Source: Candidatus Lindowiibacteriota bacterium (GTDB taxonomy: Bacteria; Lindowbacteria; 2-12-FULL-62-27). Taken from it: DNA of 11,477 nt. Positions within the stretch are counted from its first letter, which is position 1, and every line of letters begins with the position of its first letter. Shown here piece after piece: positions 6,297 to 11,477 of this stretch. A model generated the notes under the pieces. That model was not told the DNA's origin. It ran no database searches and was given only the letters and a program-made list of their open reading frames with translations. Location of the stretch: the NCBI GenBank assembly GCA_023249255.1, contig JAHFCY010000094.1:1-11477 (forward strand), read 5' to 3'. Position numbers and translations under genes: made by a program.

Positions 6297-8048
6297 ATGA
6301 CATCCCGTGCGACCGCCGCGGCGGCGCTGGTTGCGGCTGTCATTGCGGCAATTCTGTACTGGCCTGTGCGGTCATACCGGTTCACGTATGATGACGAGGG
6401 CGTGATCGAAACCGGGACGTACATCAAAAACTGGCAGAACTTTTTCAAAATATACGAATACGGGCAGTCCAAACATTTCGGCGCCATGACTGATCCTCAG
6501 AGGCCGGTTTGCAATCTCACGCTCTTTGCCGATTACAGCCTCTACGGCGATCGGCCGGACGGCTATCACACGACGAATTTGATTTTCCACGCCGCATGCT
6601 CGGGACTGGCCGCCGTATTGGCCGCGGAACTTGGGCTTGACCTGGCGGGGTGTCTTGCCGCGGGCGTCCTCTTCGCCGTTTTGGGCGTTCACGTCGAGCC
6701 GGTGGCGCAGATCAATTACCGTGAGGATCTTCTCGCGTGCCTGTTCGGCGTCCTGTGCTTCATCGCGTATATTCGGCGAAGCACGGCGCTGTCGCTGATC
6801 GCGCTGATTTTTGCCCTCGGGTCGAAAGAATCCGCGGTTGCGATTTTTCCGGCCCTCCTCGCGCTCGAAATTCGGGCGAGCGGATACCGGGGAGCGGTTC
6901 GGATGTGGCGCAAATGGATTTTGCATGCCGCGGTTCTGATCGGTTATCTCGCGTGTCTGGCATGGCTTTCGAAATTGTCCCAGCATCCCGCCGTGCCCTT
7001 GGACCGGTTTCGCGCGATGGTCGCCGCATTTGGAACCTACGCGAAACTTTTATTTGTGCCCTGGCCTCTCAACCCCGATTACGTCCTGGATGCGGCCCAG
7101 CCGTGGATCACGCCGTGGATCACGCCGTGGATCGTCGCCGGGTTCGCCGGATTCTGTACGGCCGCGCTTGGCGCGGTATTGCTTCTGCGCCGCTGGGGCA
7201 CGGCATCGTTTGGAATTCTGCTCCTCGTCTTCACCCTTCTGCCGGTGTCGAATCTGGTTCCCATCTACAGGCCGATTTCCGAACGATACCTGTATTTCGG
7301 CTCGCTCGGCTTCGCGCTGGCGGCCGGTCATCTCATCAGCAGGATTTGGCGCGTTGGCGGGGCATACCGAACGCCGATCCGGGCGATCAGCCTGTCCCTC
7401 TATATCGTCTTTGCCGGCGGGCAGGCCTGGGCGGCCTACTCCCAGATGCCGGTGTGGAAGGATGAGAATGCGCTCTGGACGCGCACGACCGAAGTGTCTC
7501 CGCGAAGTTTCAGGGCGTGGGAACACATCGGAACTGTGAAAAGCCGTGCGGGCGATCGTGCCGGCGCCGTCCTTGCGTACTCTCGCGCGATCGAGATCAA
7601 TCCAAAAAGCGAAAAAGTGATGAACGATCTTGGAATTTGCGCAATGGAAGCGGGCGATCTGAAAGAGGCCAAGAAGTGGTTTCGGAACGCAATCGAACTA
7701 AGGCCCAGGTACGTGATCGGGATCTGCAATTTTGCGTCTGTCCTCATGCGGGAAAATCATCTGGACAATGCCCGGAAGATGCTCGAGATCGCATTGAAAA
7801 TCAATCCCAGATCAATGCCGGCCCTGTTCCACATGGCGCGCCTTTCCCTGACTGAAGGCAACACCGATCATGCCCGCGGATATTTGAGCCAGTGCCTGTC
7901 AATCAATCCATCCGAGACGCGATGCAAAATGTTGCGGGACGAACTGAAAAAACAATCGAAGTGGGAGCCGCCGGGCGGCGAGACGCCGGATGATATCCTG
8001 TCGGACGAACCCGCCGGGCCCTATTCAGGGGAGCAAGACACGGAGTGA
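6297..8048 (+). CDS. TMTC-like GT-C membrane glycosyltransferase with C-terminal TPRs
   Basis: This polytopic protein (583 residues from this start) has roughly 10-12 hydrophobic segments and a C-terminal tetratricopeptide domain, the architecture of TMTC/DUF1736-type GT-C transferases that use lipid-linked sugars outside the membrane. Seen: the acidic loop TYDDEGVI with Asp32-Asp33 just after the first membrane segment, QRPVCNLTLFADYSLYG with GYHTTNLIFHA, NYREDLLACLFG, GSKESAVAIFPALL, and ERYLYFGSLGF, all in family order. TPR-like helices run from about residue 404 (SFRAWEHIG) to about 550 (GDLKEAKKWFRNAIELRPRY is one). The upstream in-frame ATG at 6246 lies in repeat DNA and adds a 17-residue non-membrane leader, so 6297 is preferred, although no clear ribosome site precedes it. 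The last codons and stop belong to a 64-bp repeat. Sugar donor and acceptor are unknown. Confidence 0.78.
   Translation: MTSRATAAAALVAAVIAAILYWPVRSYRFTYDDEGVIETGTYIKNWQNFFKIYEYGQSKHFGAMTDPQRPVCNLTLFADYSLYGDRPDGYHTTNLIFHAACSGLAAVLAAELGLDLAGCLAAGVLFAVLGVHVEPVAQINYREDLLACLFGVLCFIAYIRRSTALSLIALIFALGSKESAVAIFPALLALEIRASGYRGAVRMWRKWILHAAVLIGYLACLAWLSKLSQHPAVPLDRFRAMVAAFGTYAKLLFVPWPLNPDYVLDAAQPWITPWITPWIVAGFAGFCTAALGAVLLLRRWGTASFGILLLVFTLLPVSNLVPIYRPISERYLYFGSLGFALAAGHLISRIWRVGGAYRTPIRAISLSLYIVFAGGQAWAAYSQMPVWKDENALWTRTTEVSPRSFRAWEHIGTVKSRAGDRAGAVLAYSRAIEINPKSEKVMNDLGICAMEAGDLKEAKKWFRNAIELRPRYVIGICNFASVLMRENHLDNARKMLEIALKINPRSMPALFHMARLSLTEGNTDHARGYLSQCLSINPSETRCKMLRDELKKQSKWEPPGGETPDDILSDEPAGPYSGEQDTE
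7101..7133. repeat. 12-bp tandem repeat inside the glycosyltransferase gene
   Basis: The unit CCGTGGATCACG occurs twice in full plus a partial third (CCGTGGATC), encoding Pro-Trp-Ile-Thr repeats (residues 269-280) between two membrane segments. It is in frame, so gain or loss of units would change only loop length. Confidence 0.85.
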
Positions 8049-8049
8049 C
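7986..8049. repeat. 64-bp direct repeat, copy 1 (end of glycosyltransferase gene)
   Basis: Covers the codons for DDILSDEPAGPYSGEQDTE, the TGA stop and one more base. It is base-for-base identical to 8729-8792; the flanking bases differ on both sides. It contains the short hairpin CCCTATTCAGGG. Confidence 0.95.
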
Positions 8050-8073
8050 CGCGGGATCCATCCCTCCTTTTCC

Positions 8074-8102
8074 TTGCCTTTTGTTTGCGCGCGCGGTAGG
8101 AT
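8074..8102 (+). promoter_or_regulatory. Candidate promoter of the toxin-antitoxin operon
   Basis: TTGCCT (8074-8079) and TAGGAT (8097-8102) are separated by 17 bases, each matching four of six consensus positions. The expected start is near 8110, about 40 bases before the antitoxin ATG. It lies within the inserted segment, so the cassette would carry its own promoter; autoregulation by the antitoxin would be usual for this class. Confidence 0.5.
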
Positions 8103-8139
8103 AAATAGTAGTAAAGCCAATGCGGATCCACTTCAAGAC

Positions 8140-8145
8140 AGGAGG
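8140..8145 (+). promoter_or_regulatory. Ribosome binding site fixing the antitoxin start
   Basis: AGGAGG-like sequence followed by T, six bases before ATG 8152. It selects this start over in-frame codons further upstream that would begin within the glycosyltransferase gene. Confidence 0.85.
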
Positions 8146-8151
8146 TACGGA

Positions 8152-8385
8152 ATGGAAACACGGAAAATTTCAGTATCCATACCCGCGAACATGATTGATT
8201 TCATCGACGAGTGCGTGGACGACAGATTTTTCCAGAATCGCAGCCGGGCGATTTCCGCGTCGATTGAACTCGCCATGAACAAATGGCGGAAAATCCGATT
8301 GAAATATGCCGTGGCAGGATTAAATAAAAAAGAGGAGCGGCGCCTCGCAAATGAATTTTTGAAAGCCGAATCATGGCCCGAATAA
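8152..8385 (+). CDS. Ribbon-helix-helix antitoxin
   Basis: This 77-residue protein starts with the beta-strand KISVSIP (residues 5-11), followed by helices NMIDFIDECVDD and SRAISASIELAMNKW, the layout of a ribbon-helix-helix DNA-binding domain. The C-terminal part (LKYAVAGLNKKEERRLANEF) is charged and helical, the region that normally wraps and neutralises a MazF-type toxin. Its 3' end overlaps the toxin start by 13 bases, which favours coupled translation and antitoxin excess. It probably represses its own operon. The sequence is not close enough to name a characterised antitoxin such as MazE or PemI; the pairing with a MazF toxin rests on gene order and fold. Confidence 0.85.
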   Translation: METRKISVSIPANMIDFIDECVDDRFFQNRSRAISASIELAMNKWRKIRLKYAVAGLNKKEERRLANEFLKAESWPE

Positions 8386-8708
8386 CCCGCGGTGACATTT
8401 TTCTGGCCGATCTTCAGCCTGTGCGCGGCCACGAGCAGGGCGGAACGCGCCGGGTACTGATTGTCAGTAATGAGGAATTTAACAAATCCGAGACCGTCAT
8501 CGCCATGGCGATCACAACTCAATATCAGTGTGCCGGCTATCCCCTGACGTTCAAACTGGATTCGGACATCACAGGTAAAGAGGCTTGGATCAAAATCAGT
8601 CAAATCAGGACACTGGCGTCTGAACGGTTGATGAGGCGTGTCGGCCATGCCGGTCCCGATGTCGTCGACAAGGCCATCGAGGCATTAAATGAGATCGTGA
8701 CCTCATAA
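8373..8708 (+). CDS. mazF: MazF/PemK-family endoribonuclease toxin
   Basis: MazF-family toxins cut single-stranded RNA at short specific sequences and arrest growth until neutralised. This 111-residue protein has the family length and motifs: RGDIFLADLQPVRGHEQGG at residues 6-24, RRVLIVSN, and AITTQYQ. Arg26 and Thr48 occupy the positions expected for the catalytic Arg and Thr/Ser pair, so it looks active. The usual Arg-Pro after the Gly-Gly motif is Arg-Arg here. It overlaps the antitoxin gene by 13 bases, and a repeat copy follows 20 bases after its stop. Confidence 0.92.
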   Translation: MARITRGDIFLADLQPVRGHEQGGTRRVLIVSNEEFNKSETVIAMAITTQYQCAGYPLTFKLDSDITGKEAWIKISQIRTLASERLMRRVGHAGPDVVDKAIEALNEIVTS

Positions 8709-8728
8709 AGATAATTTTGCTCTTCTCT

Positions 8729-8792
8729 CCGGATGATATCCTGTCGGACGAACCCGCCGGGCCCTATTCAGGGGAGCAAGACACGGAGTGAC
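8729..8792. repeat. 64-bp direct repeat, copy 2 (downstream of toxin)
   Basis: Exact copy of the glycosyltransferase 3' end including its TGA, now 20 bases after the toxin stop and without an upstream reading frame. The sequence after it (TGTCGAATC...) is a candidate for the original downstream flank of the gene. Confidence 0.95.
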
Positions 8793-8810
8793 TGTCGAAT
8801 CTAATGAAAC

Positions 8811-8896
8811 AATGAAACAATGCACCAACGAGCAATTGGCAATGAACTCAGAATCTGTTGATAATTGTTCATTGCGTCATTGCTAATTGTTTCATT
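8811..8896. repeat. Interrupted inverted repeat between convergent genes
   Basis: AATGAAACAAT (8811-8821) pairs with 8886-8896, and inside it GCAATGAAC (8839-8847) pairs perfectly with 8867-8875; the rest of the arms match only partly. An extra AATGAAAC precedes it at 8803. It lies between the toxin gene and the oppositely oriented FecR gene. It may form a hairpin in either transcript, but neither side has the proper T-run of an intrinsic terminator. Confidence 0.6.
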
Positions 8897-8901
8897 AAAA
8901 A

Positions 8902-9987
8902 TCAGGGAGGGCCGGGCTCTTCCGGATCGGTGCTCTCCTCCTCCGGGGGGGGTTCGTCTGGAGGAGGAGGCTCATCAGCGAGGTCTTCATCATTGCTCTG
9001 CTGAGTGACGGCCGGAGGTTCGTCGGCAGTACCGTCCGGCGAAATATCCGCAGCCTCCAACTCGGCATCGTTTGCACTGGCCGGCAGAACGTCCGTAAAG
9101 GCATCGTCCTGAATAATTTCATCCGGCGTTGAGACACCTCCCTCGCTGGTCGGATCAATCACGGACGCTTCCTCGCCGTCGGCGATTGTGATGGCTTCCT
9201 CGCCGCCCGAATTCTCGTCCATGATTGGCATGGGTTCCTCGGCGCCGGCCGCAGCCGCGCCGCCGCCTTCAACCTGTGCGTCGAAATTCTGCTCAAGCCA
9301 CGCGTCAAACTGGGCCGCCGGCTCCGCCGCCGGACCGGCTTCGGCCGTTGCCGCCTCGCTACCGGCCGCACCCGGTTCAGCGGCCGCACCACCCGTCGCT
9401 CCTGCCGTCGCACCCTCTTCCGCCGCCGGCGCAATACCCAAAACAGCCTGAACGGCATCCGGCAGATTCTCGGGATCCTGCGGCGTCGTGTAGCCTTCGC
9501 CATCCTTGATGGCGACTTCCGTGCCGAATCCTTCTTCATAACTTAAATCCTGGACGGTGCCGCGAACGCCGCAAACGGCGCTCGGGGTCGTCACAGAAAA
9601 TTTATTCATTTTGCCGCTGTTCTTGTCAACTTTTGACGACAATGCGCCGCCCGCGAGGTAAAGTTCCGTTATGAATTGGCCCTTGTCCTCCATGGCGCGA
9701 CCGACTGTGAATTGCGTGAGAGGTTTGACCTCGACCTTGCTGTTGGAAAATTCGAGCATCGCTGACCCGTCGATACCGCTGTTGATTTGATCGCCGGTGG
9801 CGATGTCCATGCCGTTCGCGGCATCAAGCCATTCGGTCGTTCCGCGTTTGAGGACTTCGACGTCGCCGGACACGCCGGACAACTTGCCGACCATCGCCTG
9901 TTTCTGCTCCGCCGCGCGGGCGGAGTAAGGGAGGAGACAGGAGGCGGAAAACAGAAGACAGAATGTGACGGACAATTTTCTCAACAT
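8902..9987 (-). CDS. FecR-domain exported protein with acidic low-complexity tail
   Basis: This 361-residue protein carries a Sec signal peptide (MLRKLSVTFCLLFSAS..., likely cut after ARA at residue 25). A FecR-like beta domain of about residues 59-165 shows DIATGDQINSGIDGSAMLEF, KPLTQFTVG and the signature TTPSAVCGVRGT (133-144). After about 185 it becomes Ala/Gly/Glu-rich and then Asp/Glu/Pro-rich, ending DEPPPPDEPPPEEES and a few more residues. FecR domains are best known for relaying signals to ECF sigma factors, but in exported stand-alone proteins like this they are thought to bind wall or surface components. No sigma factor gene is adjacent. Longer starts exist at 10023 and 10071; 9987 is chosen because it begins the signal peptide and has AAGGTGG upstream. 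A cysteine at 17 could suggest a lipobox but lacks Leu at -3. Confidence 0.85.
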   Translation of the reverse strand: MLRKLSVTFCLLFSASCLLPYSARAAEQKQAMVGKLSGVSGDVEVLKRGTTEWLDAANGMDIATGDQINSGIDGSAMLEFSNSKVEVKPLTQFTVGRAMEDKGQFITELYLAGGALSSKVDKNSGKMNKFSVTTPSAVCGVRGTVQDLSYEEGFGTEVAIKDGEGYTTPQDPENLPDAVQAVLGIAPAAEEGATAGATGGAAAEPGAAGSEAATAEAGPAAEPAAQFDAWLEQNFDAQVEGGGAAAAGAEEPMPIMDENSGGEEAITIADGEEASVIDPTSEGGVSTPDEIIQDDAFTDVLPASANDAELEAADISPDGTADEPPAVTQQSNDEDLADEPPPPDEPPPEEESTDPEEPGPP

Positions 9988-9995
9988 GTTTAAAG

Positions 9996-10002
9996 CCACC
10001 TT
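9996..10002 (-). promoter_or_regulatory. Ribosome binding site deciding the FecR protein start
   Basis: Minus-strand AAGGTGG, eight bases before ATG 9987. The longer in-frame starts lack such a site and would place the signal peptide internally. Confidence 0.7.
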
Positions 10003-10087
10003 TTCATTCGTTTGTTCGGACATGCGACGCACGGTTCCGTGTCGAAGATGCCGATCGTCAATCTCCCTCATTCAGCGCTACGATGCA

Positions 10088-10116
10088 TTGATACAAAACG
10101 CCATTCACGATGTCAA
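10088..10116 (-). promoter_or_regulatory. Sigma70-type promoter for the FecR gene
   Basis: On the minus strand, perfect TTGACA (10111-10116), 17-base spacer, then TATCAA (10088-10093), four of six. Expected start near 10081, leaving a leader of about 90 bases. Its position just after the preceding gene's stop indicates the FecR gene is transcribed separately. Confidence 0.7.
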
Positions 10117-10131
10117 TCAGAACGGATTCTT

Positions 10132-10152
10132 AAAAAAATGTAGGGGAACTAC
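10132..10152 (-). terminator. Weak candidate terminator after the Gly-tailed protein gene
   Basis: On the minus strand GTAG-TTCCC-CTAC (10140-10152) is followed by A and seven T (10132-10138). The stem is only 4 bp, so termination would be weak, but the position immediately after the stop codon and before the FecR promoter is apt. Confidence 0.35.
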
Positions 10153-10722
10153 TTATTCGCCGCCCCCGCCGCCGCCCTCTCCCGCGCCGCCTTTCTTATT
10201 TTTAAAATCCACGCATTTGGTCAGAACAGCCATGAGATCGCCGCCGCTCATTTTTTCCGTGGCGATGCTGTCTTTGGGAAGAAGTTTCTTGGCGATCGCC
10301 GTCCGGACCGCAATCCGCTGACTTGAAGGCAGCATGTACCGCATCACGCTGGATTTGATATTGAGCGCCGTCAGGAAAATGTGCGCGGCGTTGCCTTTGG
10401 TCACGGGCGTGCGCGCCACAGCGGAAGTTATTTCTTTTCGGAATCGGACGTTCTGGGATGTGAGAAAATCAAGTTCAGCCTGCATGTCGTCATTGCCTTT
10501 GTACCCCTTGAATCGGGAAACGGCGCCTATGGCATCCTCGACCGTCGCCACATCCTTTTTCTTCAAATCACGGTAAAACGCGCCCTCCAGCCCGCCCGCA
10601 GCCTTCTTGGGAGCCGCTTTTTTGGCCGCAGGTTTCGCCGCCGGCGCCGTCCAGGCCGGAACGCCGAGGACAAGAACCGCCAGGACTAAAACAAAAATTC
10701 GCATGATCGGTGAACGGGTCAT
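10153..10722 (-). CDS. Small exported protein with Gly/Glu tail, unknown function
   Basis: This protein has 189 residues from the chosen start. Residues 1-26 are a signal peptide (MTRSPIMRIFVLVLAVLVLG, then VPAWTA), followed by a Lys/Ala/Pro linker. An apparently helical domain (about 48-170) contains FYRDLKKKDVATVEDAIGAV, FLTSQNVRFRKEITSA and IAVRTAIAKKLLPKDS, and the C-terminus is GEGGGGGGE. No family recognised. The ATG at 10722 shares a base with the stop of the beta-barrel gene (TGATG), implying coupled translation. Met7 (10704) would also give a proper signal peptide, and a longer ATG at 10740 lies inside the upstream gene. The product probably works in the periplasm or at the surface with the barrel. 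Confidence 0.7.
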   Translation of the reverse strand: MTRSPIMRIFVLVLAVLVLGVPAWTAPAAKPAAKKAAPKKAAGGLEGAFYRDLKKKDVATVEDAIGAVSRFKGYKGNDDMQAELDFLTSQNVRFRKEITSAVARTPVTKGNAAHIFLTALNIKSSVMRYMLPSSQRIAVRTAIAKKLLPKDSIATEKMSGGDLMAVLTKCVDFKNKKGGAGEGGGGGGE

Positions 10723-11477
10723 CACAGGTCGAATGTCCATTTCAGTTTGATGTAGTTCTCCTTTGTCCGGTACGATCCATAGGCGGGACCCGGACGGAAT
10801 TGACCCAGCTTGAGCTGAATCGAAGCGTCGGTCAAAGGCTTCCAGCTGACCTGGCCGTCGAACTCCTGACCTATCTTGTCAGACTTGGAGTTGGGACCCA
10901 TGACGATCTTGGCGTCGGACGTCGCGCCGCTCTGGGCGTCCGTTCTGTAGTTGTAAAACGCGAGCTGGGTGGTCATATCGCTCAAAATGGTGTTGGGCGA
11001 CCGGCCGAACGGTTTGACGCTTCCGCCGACTTTCTGGATGCGGATGTTGGCCAGAGCCGGCGCGAGGGCATTGCCCATGCTAAGCCCGCCAAAAGCGCGG
11101 AATGCGGAGTCGTCACCCTTTGTAGATCCGTTCTTGGACGATTTGACGTTGTTCAAGCGGTCAGCATCGCCGCTGCCGTAGGCGTATTCGTAGTTGAGCG
11201 TCGGAGCGATGTCGCCGCCCCAGAGGTATTGGAGGCCGGCATCCAGAGCTTCGGCATTCATCTGGATCTGCGGACTTACTCCGCCGACCAGCTTGCCATA
11301 AGTCCTTCCGCGTTCGACGATGAATTCGGACCAGTATTTGAGCTTGTCGACACCGGGAATGGGCCCTTCGAGACCCAGTCCCAAATATCTGGAATTGAGC
11401 TGATATTTCTGGCCGGTAGCGTCAGCTTTTTCGGTGTTGCGGTCCCGGTTCAACAGATAGTAGAGATCGGCGGTCTG
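10722..11477 (-). CDS. Outer-membrane beta-barrel, alginate-export-like, N-terminus outside window
   Basis: The frame is open to the right edge, so only the C-terminal about 251 residues are seen; the TTG at 11453 is not a convincing start. The visible part alternates short amphipathic strands and polar loops: LYYLLNR, YLGLGLEG, KYWSEFIVERG, LDAGLQYLWGG, APTLNYEYAYGSGDADR, ASIQLKLGQFRPG, ending NYIKLKWTFDL. This is typical of an outer-membrane barrel. The YAYGSGD loop and overall pattern fit the alginate-export (AlgE-like) group, which moves anionic polysaccharide or acts as a porin. I infer this from pattern only. It is the upstream member of a two-gene unit with the Gly-tailed protein (TGATG overlap). 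Confidence 0.6.
   Translation of the reverse strand, partial: QTADLYYLLNRDRNTEKADATGQKYQLNSRYLGLGLEGPIPGVDKLKYWSEFIVERGRTYGKLVGGVSPQIQMNAEALDAGLQYLWGGDIAPTLNYEYAYGSGDADRLNNVKSSKNGSTKGDDSAFRAFGGLSMGNALAPALANIRIQKVGGSVKPFGRSPNTILSDMTTQLAFYNYRTDAQSGATSDAKIVMGPNSKSDKIGQEFDGQVSWKPLTDASIQLKLGQFRPGPAYGSYRTKENYIKLKWTFDL

Larger units (their letters stand above)
8050..8792. mobile_element. Putative 743-bp TA cassette inserted at a gene 3' end
   Basis: The segment from 8050 through the second repeat copy carries only a promoter and the toxin-antitoxin pair. It behaves as an insertion that left the glycosyltransferase reading frame intact and recreated its last 64 bases on the far side. Removing it would join ...GGAGTGAC directly to TGTCGAATC. 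No transposase, integrase or terminal inverted repeats are visible. The mechanism could be site-specific recombination driven in trans, homologous recombination, or a local duplication. Confidence 0.45.

Noticed and set aside
8050-8792. Insertion sequence or integron cassette
   Set aside because: No transposase, no terminal inverted repeats and no recognisable attC structure; 64 bp is far too long for a normal target-site duplication.

Overview
The window looks like chromosomal DNA from a diderm (Gram-negative type) bacterium with high-GC third codon positions. Evidence for an outer membrane is a lipobox lipoprotein, several Sec-type signal peptides and a beta-barrel protein. Evidence for Bacteria is the PilZ, BMC, FecR and toxin-antitoxin proteins, strong sigma70-like promoters and Shine-Dalgarno sites. 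The shikimate gene at the left edge is the archaeal-type 3-dehydroquinate synthase II, a minority variant in Bacteria. I cannot name a phylum from this; an uncultivated or deep-branching lineage is possible.

Left part (1-2150): the 3' end of DHQ synthase II on the + strand converges on a minus-strand unit. That unit has a near-consensus promoter (2067-2094), a small ORF that appears frameshifted at a T4 run, and a GYF_2-PilZ protein whose ATG overlaps the restored stop of the small ORF as ATGA. The PilZ protein is a predicted c-di-GMP receptor.

Middle (2151-6070): four + strand genes run in series. They are an exported type I phosphodiesterase/alkaline-phosphatase superfamily enzyme, a small lipoprotein, PduS (flavin and 2x[4Fe-4S] cobalamin reductase) and PduT (trimeric BMC shell protein with a pore Fe-S cysteine). 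PduS and PduT form the electron conduit of propanediol-type microcompartments. Here the adjacent pair stands without any other pdu/BMC gene in view. Between them lie two back-to-back GC-rich hairpins (REP-like). After pduT lies a diverged tandem duplication that copies the gene's 3' end, with CAGACA/TGTCTG-rich inverted arms.

Right-middle (6297-8792): a large membrane protein of the TMTC-like GT-C glycosyltransferase plus TPR type is followed by a ribbon-helix-helix antitoxin and a MazF/PemK toxin. An exact 64-bp copy of the glycosyltransferase 3' end, including its stop codon, recurs just after the toxin gene. The TA module is therefore bracketed by 64-bp direct repeats, as expected for a small cassette integrated at the end of a gene without damaging it. 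This is the most striking structure in the window.

Right part (8902-11477), minus strand: a FecR-domain exported protein with a long acidic low-complexity tail and its own promoter. Upstream of it (to the right) is a pair made of an alginate-export-like beta-barrel (truncated at the window edge) and a small exported Gly-tailed protein coupled by TGATG. Apart from the repeat-filled gap 6071-6296 (226 bases), no long stretch lacks a gene.
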